In this document: piece by piece, positions 1 through 6,941 of the stretch
Layout: each line of letters starts with the position of its first letter
Numbering within the stretch: position 1 is the stretch's first letter
From: Rickettsiales bacterium
Lineage (GTDB): Bacteria > Pseudomonadota > Alphaproteobacteria > Rickettsiales > Anaplasmataceae
Direction of reading: 5' to 3'
Length of the DNA stretch: 7,885 nucleotides
NCBI GenBank assembly: GCA_031286185.1
Contig: JAITUS010000111.1
Span: 1-7,885, forward strand
The notes under the pieces: model-generated
What the model saw: only the letters and a program-made list of their open reading frames with translations
Database searches by the model: none
What the model was told of the DNA's origin: nothing
Program-made: the position numbers and the translations under genes

Positions 1-28
1 CCGCCACACAAGGCGTGAATTAGAAGTA

Positions 29-45
29 TTTTTTTTTTTTTTTTT
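29..45. repeat. Homopolymer tract, 17 T
   Basis: Seventeen consecutive T on the plus strand, in non-coding DNA. Such tracts change length by slippage, and the count may also carry sequencing error. No gene in the window starts next to it, so any regulatory effect would be on a gene to the left of the window. Confidence 0.9.
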
Positions 46-182
46 ACAGCTTAGGCAATTTAGATTCAATTTTTATAATTTTCTTGTTGACTGACAAGAC
101 GGTATCTTTTTTTTACTTGGTAAATTTCTAAAATATTAAAGCAATTCATGAACGAACATTTGTTTTTACAATAAATGGTGTC

Positions 183-205
183 ATTCCAGCGCATGACGCT
201 GAAAT
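183..205. repeat. Palindromic element (Wolbachia-type hairpin), degenerate
   Basis: CAGCG (187-191) and CGCTG (197-201) flank a five-base loop. Beyond one mismatch the stem continues with ATT (183-185) and AAT (203-205). The surrounding text (GTCATTCCAG ... ATCCAGG) resembles the short imperfect palindromes scattered through Wolbachia intergenic regions; that likeness is from memory. A transcript in either direction would form a small hairpin. Confidence 0.6.
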
Positions 206-272
206 CCAGGAATTTTATTAGGTTAGTGGGTATAAAAGTTATGTTAAAATGCATCATTTTATGGAAAACTGG

Positions 273-296
273 ATCCCAGTGTCGAGGCACTGGGAT
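273..296. repeat. Palindromic element (Wolbachia-type hairpin)
   Basis: A perfect 9-bp stem, ATCCCAGTG (273-281) with CACTGGGAT (288-296), closes a six-base loop TCGAGG. It is preceded by CTGG and followed by GACA. I recognise this as a very common short palindrome in Wolbachia. A partial copy of its right arm, GAGGCACTGGCATGACA, follows at about 307-323 with one base changed, as if a second copy had been inserted or duplicated and then decayed. Confidence 0.75.
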
Positions 297-346
297 GACA
301 AGAGAAGGAGGCACTGGCATGACACCACGTGGTAGGCTAAAATCAC

Positions 347-366
347 AATGTTCGTACAACTGTACG
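347..366. repeat. Palindrome CGTACA-AC-TGTACG with a motif shared at the right end of the window
   Basis: CGTACA (353-358) and TGTACG (361-366) form perfect 6-bp arms around AC. The overlapping word AATGTTCGTAC (347-357) recurs on the opposite strand at 7629-7639. Its first nine bases also occur inverted at 152-160. The shared word suggests a dispersed repeat family, not chance, but the copies are short. Confidence 0.5.
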
Positions 367-525
367 TTTCTCCTAAAACCATAATGCAAGAGATCCTTTA
401 ACTGAGATGCCCGGTTTAAAGCTTAGGGGCATAGATAAACCTTACTTATTTTACTATCACTGTTTACTTCCTGTAAGAAACGTGTTACTAATAAATTGGG
501 TCTTTATAGTAGAATGGAGGAAGTT

Positions 526-708
526 TTGGCAGTTCCAAAAAGAAAAAAGTCAAAGTCAAGGCGTGATATGCATCGTTCTCACCATGCTGTTCAGCCTAAG
601 AACATTGTGGTATGCACAACAACTGGGGAGTTTATGTTACCTCACAATATAGCAGTTGATGGCAGTTACAAAGGAAAACGGGTTTTCATAAAACAACAGG
701 CAGAATAA
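526..708 (+). CDS. rpmF: 50S ribosomal protein L32
   Basis: A 60-residue protein of the large ribosomal subunit, of typical L32 length. The N-terminus (M)AVPKRKKSKSRRDMHRS is the basic L32 signature. The core HHAVQPKNI and the phrase GEFMLPHNI fit alphaproteobacterial L32. Only one Cys is present (in VVCTTTG), so this is the form without a four-Cys zinc site. I chose the TTG at 526 because it gives exactly the family N-terminus and has GGAGGA (516-521) four bases upstream. An in-frame ATG at 514 and a TTG at 496 would add residues foreign to the family and would place the ribosome binding site inside the gene. It is the first gene of the rpmF-plsX-fabH operon, ending 10 bases before plsX. Linking a ribosomal protein to lipid synthesis in one transcript is common in bacteria. 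Confidence 0.96.
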   Translation: MAVPKRKKSKSRRDMHRSHHAVQPKNIVVCTTTGEFMLPHNIAVDGSYKGKRVFIKQQAE

Positions 709-718
709 CTATCATGAT

Positions 719-1756
719 ATGTTACCCACAGTCAACAATAACATAGTCATTGCACTTGACGCTATGGGAGGTGATTTTGCACCTCTCTCAGTGATTCAAG
801 GTGCTAGTTTTTTTTTAGATAACCTTGTCGACCCAGGTATTAAAGTTTTTTTTCATATTCACGGGGATCAAAAAGAAGTATCTCCTTTGCTTTCAAAATA
901 TAAGAAAGTAAGTAACGACTCTGAGTTTACTCACTGCTCTGATAATGTTCTTGCAAATGATAAGCCATCTTTTGCGCTGAGGCATCGCAAAGACTCAAGT
1001 ATGAAAGCGGCTATTGAGACAGTGAAAGAAGGTAAAGCTTCTGGGATAGTATCCTCAGGTAATACCGGAGCGTTAATGGCAATTTCCAGGTTTGTTTTAG
1101 GAACATTGCCAAACATTTATCGTCCTGCTATCGTATCTGTTTGTCCAACTAAGACAAAAAGCTTTGCACTGCTTGACCTTGGTGCAAATGTTGATTGCAA
1201 TGCTGACTCATTATTTCAATTTGCATTAATGGGGAGTATATTTGCAAAAATAGCATTAAAAGTTGACAATCCTGAGGTCGCTTTACTAAATATTGGTACA
1301 GAAGAAGTTAAAGGCAATGACTCAGTACGAGGGGCTTTTGAGTTACTCAAGAATGCTCCAAGTATTAACTTCAAAGGATACGTAGAGGCAAGTGAATTTT
1401 TAGAGGGTAATGTAGATGTAATTGTTGCTGATGGTTTTGTTGGCAATGTAATGCTTAAAACGGCTGAGGCAACCGCTGGTACTCTCATTAATCTAATAAA
1501 GCAGGAGGTATTCAACTCATGGGCAGCAAAAATGCTTGTTGGCATATTGTTGAAACCCAAGCTAAATAAAGCATTAATGCGTTTTAATCCTAAAGTTAGA
1601 AGTGGTGCTATGTTTTTAGGGCTAAATGGTATCGTCATTAAAAGTCATGGAAATTCTGATGCTATTTCTTTTGCTCATGCTATAAAATTTGCAGTAAATG
1701 CCATTAGTGAAAATTTAAACCAGAAGATAATTAGTGAGGTAAGTCACGTTGAATAA
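719..1756 (+). CDS. plsX: Phosphate acyltransferase PlsX
   Basis: Makes acyl-phosphate from acyl-ACP and inorganic phosphate, the acyl donor for PlsY in the first step of phosphatidic acid synthesis; a soluble or membrane-peripheral enzyme. It has 345 residues, full length for the family. Family motifs appear in order: DAMGGD (14-19), ALRHRKDSSM (86-95), SSGNTGALM (112-120), LDLGANVDCN (152-161), NIGTEEVKG (191-199), VADGFVGNVMLK (236-247) and the C-terminal GLNGIVIKSHGNSD. The ATG at 719 is the only start that leaves room before the DAMGGD strand. It has no visible Shine-Dalgarno sequence (the leader is AACTATCATGAT), so translation probably depends on coupling to rpmF, 10 bases upstream. 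Its 3' end overlaps fabH by 8 bases, and GAGG inside the gene (1736-1739) serves fabH. Confidence 0.97.
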   Translation: MLPTVNNNIVIALDAMGGDFAPLSVIQGASFFLDNLVDPGIKVFFHIHGDQKEVSPLLSKYKKVSNDSEFTHCSDNVLANDKPSFALRHRKDSSMKAAIETVKEGKASGIVSSGNTGALMAISRFVLGTLPNIYRPAIVSVCPTKTKSFALLDLGANVDCNADSLFQFALMGSIFAKIALKVDNPEVALLNIGTEEVKGNDSVRGAFELLKNAPSINFKGYVEASEFLEGNVDVIVADGFVGNVMLKTAEATAGTLINLIKQEVFNSWAAKMLVGILLKPKLNKALMRFNPKVRSGAMFLGLNGIVIKSHGNSDAISFAHAIKFAVNAISENLNQKIISEVSHVE

Positions 1757-2729
1757 AAGTTTTATATTAAGCACTGGATCTTGCCTGCCAAAAAAAATAT
1801 TGAGTAATGACGAAATTGCACTAATGGTTGAGACAAGTGATGAATGGATTAGACAGAGAACAGGAATAACTCAAAGGTATATAGCAGACGAAGGAGAATT
1901 AACGTCAGATCTAGCTGTCAGTGCAGCAGAAAATGCTATAGAAAAAGCTCAAATTTCAGTAGATGAAGTTGGTTTAATCATAGTGGCAACAACAACACCT
2001 GATAAAACTTTTCCTAGCTGCGCAACTATTGTGCAAAGTAAGTTAAAATGTAAAAACGCATTTGCCTTTGATGTGCAAGCAGCATGTTCTGGTTTTATAT
2101 ATGCAGTTACAGTTGCTGATTCGCTTATAAAAACTAACAATAGAACTAAATATGCACTGGTTATAGGTGCTGAAATAATGTCTAGGATTGTTGATTGGAA
2201 AGATAGGTCAACTTGTGTACTCTTTGGTGATGGTGCAGGCGCGGTGGTAATAAAATCCGCGGCACATTGTAATGAAACAATAGAGCGCTCCACAAGGGGT
2301 ATAATATCAGCTAACCTATATTCTGATGGCAATGTAGATGTATTGTGTACCAGCGGAGGAATATCTTCAACTGGTGATTCTGGAAAAATATGCATGAATG
2401 GAAGAGAAGTGTTTAAATGTGCAGTGGATAAGTTAACAGCCTCAATAGAAGAAACACTAAGATGCAATAATTTGAAAATTACTGATATTGATTGGCTGAT
2501 TCCCCATCAAGCAAACATCCGTATCATTGAAGCTGTAGTAAAGAAATTAGATTTTCCTATGGAAAAAGTAGCTAATACAGTTGATCAACACGCAAATACT
2601 TCAGCAGCATCGATTCCGCTAGCACTTGATTATGCAATACAAGAATCAAAAATAAAACCAGGGAGCCTGGGGTTACTGATTGCAATAGGTGCAGGTTTAA
2701 CCTGGGGTTCCGTGTTGCTGCGCTACTGA
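1749..2729 (+). CDS. fabH: Beta-ketoacyl-ACP synthase III
   Basis: Starts each fatty-acid chain by condensing acetyl-CoA with malonyl-ACP in the cytosolic type II pathway. It has 326 residues, normal length. The catalytic triad is intact: Cys113 in VQAACSGFIYAV, His253 in WLIPHQANIRI and Asn283 in DQHANTSAASIPLAL. The GDGAGAVV turn (160-167) and the C-terminal GAGLTWGSVLLRY are typical. The start is TTG at 1749, overlapping the last codons of plsX by 8 bases with GAGG nine bases upstream. The resulting N-terminus, MNKSFILSTGSCLPKKIL, matches the family's first strand and YLP-like turn. It is the last gene of the operon. The stop lies 5 bases from the stop of the convergent gene, and no T-run terminator is seen between them. 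Confidence 0.97.
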   Translation: MNKSFILSTGSCLPKKILSNDEIALMVETSDEWIRQRTGITQRYIADEGELTSDLAVSAAENAIEKAQISVDEVGLIIVATTTPDKTFPSCATIVQSKLKCKNAFAFDVQAACSGFIYAVTVADSLIKTNNRTKYALVIGAEIMSRIVDWKDRSTCVLFGDGAGAVVIKSAAHCNETIERSTRGIISANLYSDGNVDVLCTSGGISSTGDSGKICMNGREVFKCAVDKLTASIEETLRCNNLKITDIDWLIPHQANIRIIEAVVKKLDFPMEKVANTVDQHANTSAASIPLALDYAIQESKIKPGSLGLLIAIGAGLTWGSVLLRY

Positions 2730-2734
2730 CAACT

Positions 2735-3106
2735 TCAGCTATTACTACTTTCAATCTTTTCTATCAATTTCTTGACCAAACCTCTCAGTTTTCTACTGGA
2801 TTCATCAAGCTCTTGAATCTGCGAGTTATCCTTTTTCATAAGCTCCTTATAATTACCCTTTATGTAGTCAATCATCTCCTTCATTTGAGCAACCATCTTG
2901 TTAATATCCATACCGCCTAAACTAGGTATCATGTCATGCATAGTTCCGTCTAACATACCACCAGCCATGAGCTGCTGAGACATTTGCATGAATGGCTTTA
3001 AGGTCTGACTAAGCAATTCAGGATCCTTGGCTAATTTTTCTATTTGCTCTTTGCAAGTATCCATATACTGCTTCATAAATTCATCACCTTGCGCTTTATC
3101 TGTCAT
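2735..3106 (-). CDS. Met-rich helical protein of unknown function, 123 aa
   Basis: I do not recognise a named family; it looks like a conserved Anaplasmataceae hypothetical protein, which is inference. The protein is hydrophilic, with no signal peptide or membrane span. It reads as three amphipathic helices: about 7-48, 67-90 and 94-120. There are 14 Met in 123 residues, ten of them between 40 and 78, in a segment that includes LMAGGMLDGTMHDMI and the break PSLGGMDINK. The C-terminal helix is Lys/Glu-rich and could form a coiled coil. Met-rich helices often bind hydrophobic partners, but nothing here names one. Start: ATG at 3106 with AGGT (3113-3116) six bases upstream. It has its own promoter (3137-3165), so it is not simply the tail of the peptidase transcript. 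It converges on fabH. Confidence 0.85.
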   Translation of the reverse strand: MTDKAQGDEFMKQYMDTCKEQIEKLAKDPELLSQTLKPFMQMSQQLMAGGMLDGTMHDMIPSLGGMDINKMVAQMKEMIDYIKGNYKELMKKDNSQIQELDESSRKLRGLVKKLIEKIESSNS

Positions 3107-3120
3107 AATTACACCTACTT

Positions 3121-3134
3121 AAAATACGTATTTT
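3121..3134. promoter_or_regulatory. Perfect 14-bp palindrome over the predicted start of transcription
   Basis: AAAATAC/GTATTTT is a perfect dyad with no central spacer. It lies between the -10 box and the ribosome binding site of the 123-aa gene and covers the expected +1 position. This placement suits a repressor site, but AT-rich dyads also occur by chance. No second copy was found in this window. Confidence 0.35.
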
Positions 3135-3136
3135 CT

Positions 3137-3165
3137 ATTATACATTGTTCTCAAATTAAAAACAA
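3137..3165 (-). promoter_or_regulatory. Sigma-70-type promoter of the 123-aa gene
   Basis: On the minus strand the -10 is a perfect TATAAT (3142-3137). It is 17 bases from TTGTTT (3165-3160), which matches the first three bases of the -35 consensus. Transcription should start near 3130, giving a leader of about 25 bases that still contains the AGGT ribosome binding site. Confidence 0.6.
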
Positions 3166-3228
3166 TACAAAATGCCCATCGCAGCTACATTAATACTTTG
3201 TTAAACAATGAAAAGGCTGCTCTTTCGC

Positions 3229-4887
3229 TCATAAAGAACTGCATACTTCCTTTAACCACTCCTTATCTTTAACACTATTTTCTAAGTTTTTATAGACAAA
3301 TTGATGGTAGCTATTTATCCACTTAATTTCATCTTGGGCAAGCATTTGCACATCTATTAGCCTTCTATCATACGGAATGGAGGTCAATTGTTTAAAGTTT
3401 AAGAAGCCGTTTTCTTGCCTTTCAACGTACATCAGGTTTTCAATTCTTATTCCATACTCTCCTGGAATGTAATAACCAGGTTCGTTGGAGAGTATCATCC
3501 CTGGCATAAGTTTCACTTTATTTCCTTTTGATATTGCCTGTGGCCCTTCGTGTACTGATAGATAGCTTCCTACTCCATGCCCTGTACCATGCATGTAATC
3601 TATTCCAAATTTCCATAGGTGAATACGTGCCAAAATATCCAATTCTCCACCAGTAGTGCCAGAAGGAAAGACGGCATTTGCCACAGCAATGTGAGCTTTG
3701 AGTACTATCGTATAGTGGGCTATCTGTTCACTGGTTGGATTGCCAATTGCTACAGTTCTTGTTACATCAGTTGTACCATCAAGATATTGGCCACCAGAAT
3801 CAATCAAATATAGTCCATCTTCCCGAATTGCCTTATTCGTCTTACTGCTTGCACGGTAATGAATGATTGCTCCATTTTCATTAAATGCAGAAATTGTTGG
3901 AAAACTTGGTTGCTTAAACAAATCCTGCTCTTTTCTGTATTCTAAGAGCTTCTCTTCAGCATTAAGTTCCGTACCGTTATTATCTTCAAGCCAACATAGA
4001 AAATTTGTGACTGCTACTCCATCTCGGATATGTGCTTTTATAGCCCCAGTTATTTCAATTTGATTTTTTACTGCTTTATGAATCAAGCAAGGATCCCCTC
4101 TTTCAACTACCTGCTTATTTTGTATTACAGTCATAATACTCATTGGAGTTGTGCTTGGATCTATCATTATTGAATTTAGCTTGCACAGCGAACTTTCTAG
4201 CTCACTAACATCAAAAATACTTACATGGTTATCCAAATTTGCTTGTACAGTCGAATATTCTTTGTCTTGAACAAACAAATCAACATTGCCGCTTTTATAT
4301 AATACAGCACGGCCCAATATACATGGAGTATATTTAGCATTTTCATTTCTTAAATTTAATAACCATGAAATTGAATTTGGATCAGTCAAAAGCACTGCCT
4401 CAGCTTCTTTATCTATACTTTTAGCGACTTTTTCACATTTATTCTTACTACTTTCACCAGCTGCATGCGAAACTATCTTTTGTTCTCTACGACTAATTTC
4501 TTTTTTAATTGAATATGGTACCAATTTACAAATATCTTCATGTTTTCTTATCTCTTTTACGGTAAAATATTGCAAATAGTAACCTAGTGAGGTGGTCAAT
4601 GTTAAGTTTGCTTTTACCCACTCGCGTGGATCCTCTTCTCGTATATTATATACTTGAAAATTACCCTGATCGAGCTGATTGCGAGCTTGTGTAATGTAGC
4701 GTCCATCCGTAAAAAATGGGCACTTGTTGTTTTTTGTAACGATAAGTAGCCCATTTGTTCCTGTAAAGCCACACAGCTTTGTTAGCTCTTCTGAATACTC
4801 ATTTAAATATTCGTCTTTGGTATGCAACATAAACGCATCAACATTTATTTCACGCATAAAAAAGCGAAACTCTTCGATTTTGGACAT
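3229..4887 (-). CDS. pepP: Xaa-Pro aminopeptidase (aminopeptidase P, M24B), long form
   Basis: A cytosolic metallopeptidase that removes an N-terminal residue before proline. At 552 residues it matches the long eukaryotic-type aminopeptidase P (two creatinase-like N-terminal domains, the M24 pita-bread domain and a C-terminal M24_C tail), not the roughly 440-residue E. coli PepP. All five metal ligands are present: Asp363 and Asp374 (LIDSGGQYLDGTTDVTRT), His437 (MHGTGHGVGS), Glu469 (LSNEPGYY) and Glu483 (GIRIENL). His433 and His446 fit the substrate-binding histidines. The tail FLNFKQLTSIPYDRRLID belongs to the M24_C domain. There is no signal peptide. Start: ATG at 4887 with GAGGT (4894-4898) six bases upstream, and that site overlaps the mnmG stop codon, so the two are translationally coupled. 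Naming follows family practice; XPNPEP-like would also be fair. Confidence 0.95.
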   Translation of the reverse strand: MSKIEEFRFFMREINVDAFMLHTKDEYLNEYSEELTKLCGFTGTNGLLIVTKNNKCPFFTDGRYITQARNQLDQGNFQVYNIREEDPREWVKANLTLTTSLGYYLQYFTVKEIRKHEDICKLVPYSIKKEISRREQKIVSHAAGESSKNKCEKVAKSIDKEAEAVLLTDPNSISWLLNLRNENAKYTPCILGRAVLYKSGNVDLFVQDKEYSTVQANLDNHVSIFDVSELESSLCKLNSIMIDPSTTPMSIMTVIQNKQVVERGDPCLIHKAVKNQIEITGAIKAHIRDGVAVTNFLCWLEDNNGTELNAEEKLLEYRKEQDLFKQPSFPTISAFNENGAIIHYRASSKTNKAIREDGLYLIDSGGQYLDGTTDVTRTVAIGNPTSEQIAHYTIVLKAHIAVANAVFPSGTTGGELDILARIHLWKFGIDYMHGTGHGVGSYLSVHEGPQAISKGNKVKLMPGMILSNEPGYYIPGEYGIRIENLMYVERQENGFLNFKQLTSIPYDRRLIDVQMLAQDEIKWINSYHQFVYKNLENSVKDKEWLKEVCSSL

Positions 4888-4896
4888 AAGATTACC

Positions 4897-6819
4897 TCAC
4901 GCAGAATTAGCAGCTACTTTTGCCTTCCCATTTCTCAAATACACCAATATGCTAACTATTGCTGCTGGAGTGATGCCTTGTATTTGTTGCGCAATGCCGA
5001 CCGTTGCTGGTTTCATCGTCTGCAACTTTTCTATTACCTCACTTGACAAGCCTTCAACTTGTGAATAGTTGAAATTAATTGGAATTTGAGTATTAATTTC
5101 CTCTCGTAGAAACTTCATATCTGCTTCTTGTCTTATTAGATAAGGTTTATATTTTGCTTCAATTGCAACTGCTTCGCGCATTTCATTTTTAGTTGGATTG
5201 TACATTTTGATATTATTCAGGTACGCGATGCTGTTTAACTCCGGCCATATCTCTTGTAATTTATTCCAGTCGATATTGGGGTAGCTAAGTAGATCTAGTG
5301 CCGTTTTTCTTATTCCATCATAAGATATTTTAATACCATAGAACCTGAGCTGTTCAGGAGTAATTTTCAGGCTCTCCAACTTCTCCTCAAGCTGTTTAAT
5401 GGATTTAAGTTTATTCTGTAAAACAGAGTACCTCTCATATGACACAAGAGAAATGTCATAACCTTTTTGTGTGAGCCTCCTATCCGCATTATCTGACCTG
5501 ATTGCTAGCCTATATTCTGCACGTGAGGTAAATAATCTATAAGGCTCGGTCACTCCTTTGGTGACCAGATCATCTGTCATTACGCCGATATACGAATCTG
5601 TACGGTGAAGAACAAAGCTTTCTTTTTTTCCAGATGTAGAGAGTGCTGCGTTGATTCCAGCAATAATCCCCTGCCCTGCTGCTTCTTCATATCCGGTGGT
5701 ACCATTAATTTGGCCGGCGAAATATAGACCTTTAATTTTCTTAGTTTCGAGGGTATGAAATAGCTCTCGTGGATCAATATAGTCATACTCAACCGCATAT
5801 CCAGGTCTTAATATTTCTGCGTTTTCAAGCCCCTTGATGCTATTTATCATTTCACGCTGCACTTCGATGGGCAATGAGTTTGAAATTCCATTTGGGTATA
5901 TAGTATCATCATCGAGCCCTTCTGGTTCTAGGAATATTTGATGACTATTTTTTTCTGCAAATTTTTTAACTTTAGCTTCAATAGACGGGCAGTATCTTGG
6001 TGCAATAACATCATCTAAATACGAAGAAGCTGACCTATGGAGGTTCTCTCGAATTATTCTATGCGTATTTTCATTAGTATGAGTAATAAAACATGAAACC
6101 TGAGGTTGGTTAATTTTCTCTGTAAGATAAGAAAACGGTGTAGGTGGATTATCACCCACTTGCTCTTGCAATACTGGCCAATTTATAGTGCCATGATCGA
6201 GTCTTGGTGGAGTTCCAGTGCGCAATCTACCTAGTTTAAAATCATATTTCTTCAGCGTATTTGCAAGCTCTACTGCAGACTTATCTCCCATTCTTCCTGA
6301 AGGGGTCGTTTGTTCTCCTATATGAACCGCACCACACAAAAAAGTCCCTGTAGTTAGAACGACTTTGCTTGTTAATATATGTTCCCCTGAGCTTGTTATT
6401 ACAGCTTTGATATGTGGTTCTCCGTTGCTATTACTTTCGATAAGGAAATCATCAACCGACTCTTCTTTTACCGCCAAATTACTATAGTTTAGAATGATCT
6501 CCTGTATTGCTCGCTTGTATAATTTTCGGTCTGCCTGTGCGCGTGGTCCCCATACTGCTGCGCCTCTGCTGCTATTTAGAACGACCGAGTGTATGCTTGC
6601 CTGATCGATTGCCCTTCCCATTATTCCATCAAGAGCGTCAACTTCTCTGACTACAACACCTTTTGCAACTCCTCCAATTGCCGGATTGCAGGACATTTCT
6701 CCTATAGTTGAAATTTTATGGGTTATAAGTAGCGTGCTTGTACCAAGGCGAGCTGCAGCTGCAGCTGCTTCACACCCTGCATGACCGCCACCTACCACCA
6801 CTACGTCATATTTATGCAT
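4897..6819 (-). CDS. mnmG: tRNA uridine-5-carboxymethylaminomethyl(34) synthesis enzyme MnmG (GidA)
   Basis: FAD-dependent enzyme that works with MnmE to place the cmnm5 group on wobble uridine 34 of several tRNAs. From the ATG at 6819 it has 640 residues, close to the usual 620-630. It opens with [19 protein letters not shown], the FAD-binding Rossmann loop (GGGHAG 10-15). Further marks are [13 protein letters not shown] with Cys44, [12 protein letters not shown] (91-102), TGTFLCG (157-163), [11 protein letters not shown] with the catalytic Cys278 (273-283), and [16 protein letters not shown] (369-384). The helical C-terminal MnmE/tRNA-binding part ends in [31 protein letters not shown] at 6876 would add 19 residues unlike the family and overlaps the likely -35 box, so I reject it. 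The purines AAGGGAG sit only one base before the ATG, an unusually tight ribosome binding site. pepP follows 9 bases after the stop. Confidence 0.97.
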   Translation of the reverse strand: MHKYDVVVVGGGHAGCEAAAAAARLGTSTLLITHKISTIGEMSCNPAIGGVAKGVVVREVDALDGIMGRAIDQASIHSVVLNSSRGAAVWGPRAQADRKLYKRAIQEIILNYSNLAVKEESVDDFLIESNSNGEPHIKAVITSSGEHILTSKVVLTTGTFLCGAVHIGEQTTPSGRMGDKSAVELANTLKKYDFKLGRLRTGTPPRLDHGTINWPVLQEQVGDNPPTPFSYLTEKINQPQVSCFITHTNENTHRIIRENLHRSASSYLDDVIAPRYCPSIEAKVKKFAEKNSHQIFLEPEGLDDDTIYPNGISNSLPIEVQREMINSIKGLENAEILRPGYAVEYDYIDPRELFHTLETKKIKGLYFAGQINGTTGYEEAAGQGIIAGINAALSTSGKKESFVLHRTDSYIGVMTDDLVTKGVTEPYRLFTSRAEYRLAIRSDNADRRLTQKGYDISLVSYERYSVLQNKLKSIKQLEEKLESLKITPEQLRFYGIKISYDGIRKTALDLLSYPNIDWNKLQEIWPELNSIAYLNNIKMYNPTKNEMREAVAIEAKYKPYLIRQEADMKFLREEINTQIPINFNYSQVEGLSSEVIEKLQTMKPATVGIAQQIQGITPAAIVSILVYLRNGKAKVAANSA

Positions 6820-6846
6820 GCTCCCTTGAGTAATTCTTACTCTACT

Positions 6847-6876
6847 AATATTCCAACTATCAACGGTTAATGTCAA
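6847..6876 (-). promoter_or_regulatory. Possible mnmG promoter, -35 box inside a repeated sequence
   Basis: On the minus strand a perfect TTGACA (6876-6871) is followed after 18 bases by AATATT (6852-6847), a 4/6 match to the -10 consensus. Transcription would start near 6840, about 20 bases before the chosen ATG. The -35 lies in the 43-base repeat, while the -10 lies just outside it. The second copy of the repeat therefore keeps TTGACA but has no comparable -10. Confidence 0.4.
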
Positions 6877-6896
6877 ATTTTACGGTATCTGTTATC
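6854..6896. repeat. 43-base direct repeat, copy 1 (upstream of mnmG)
   Basis: Runs from CAACTATC through GGTTAATGTCAA to GGTATCTGTTATC. It is identical to 7566-7608 except for one base (A at 6863, G at 7575), in the same orientation and 712 bases away. The two copies flank the small membrane-protein gene and its promoter. Confidence 0.95.
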
Positions 6897-6918
6897 CTAA
6901 TGTACACATCAGAATAAC
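6891..6918. repeat. Inverted repeat, 13-base arms, upstream of mnmG
   Basis: Arm GTTATCCTAATGT (6891-6903) and arm ACATCAGAATAAC (6906-6918) pair over 13 positions with two mismatches, which become G-U pairs in the minus-strand RNA. It sits between the stop of the membrane-protein gene and the predicted mnmG -35 and overlaps the repeat copy by six bases. It may act as a weak terminator for the upstream gene or as an operator. No T run follows it, so it is not a standard Rho-independent terminator. Confidence 0.45.
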
Positions 6919-6941
6919 AAAAGACACCTTACTTGGTTAGC

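Larger units (their letters stand above)
1..525. other. Repeat-bearing intergenic region upstream of rpmF
   Basis: No credible gene is seen here. The stretch holds a run of 17 T (29-45), a 6-bp hairpin TCTTGT/ACAAGA (82-99) followed by eight T (107-114), two Wolbachia-type hairpins (183-205 and 273-296), a partial third copy of the second (about 306-323) and a CGTACA/TGTACG palindrome (353-366). Open frames on both strands across 66-389 only read through these palindromes. The rpmF promoter should lie in 390-515. The best candidate I can find is TTTACT (463-468), 18 bases, then ACTAAT (487-492), which is weak. The hairpin at 82-99 plus the T run could end a transcript entering from the left, but the T run starts seven bases after the stem, so this is not a classical terminator. 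Confidence 0.6.

Noticed and set aside
1..23. Likeness of ACACAAGG-GT at the left edge to 7678-7688
   Set aside because: About ten matching bases with one difference and no extended similarity; not enough to support a repeat.
74..79. TATAAT as a -10 box
   Set aside because: No -35 match at 16-18 bases upstream; the stretch is AT-rich and such words arise by chance.
99..107. ACGGTATCT as a third copy of the 43-base repeat
   Set aside because: Only nine bases match and the flanks do not; too short to call a copy.
66..389. A 107-codon open frame on the minus strand, and a 69-codon one on the plus strand at 175-384
   Set aside because: Both translate through the palindromic repeats (one yields the phrase LVIPVPRHWDPVF, which I associate with spurious Wolbachia repeat translations). 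Neither has a convincing ribosome binding site.
407..652. An 81-codon frame overlapping the rpmF start
   Set aside because: It overlaps rpmF in another frame, has no family likeness, and rpmF is secure.
2658..2705. Hairpins CCAGG/CCTGG and CAGGT/ACCTG near the end of fabH as a terminator
   Set aside because: They lie inside the fabH coding sequence, encode conserved residues and are not followed by a T run.
6820..6876. N-terminal extension of mnmG from the TTG at 6876
   Set aside because: The extra 19 residues do not belong to the MnmG family, and the TTG is part of the probable -35 box TTGACA.
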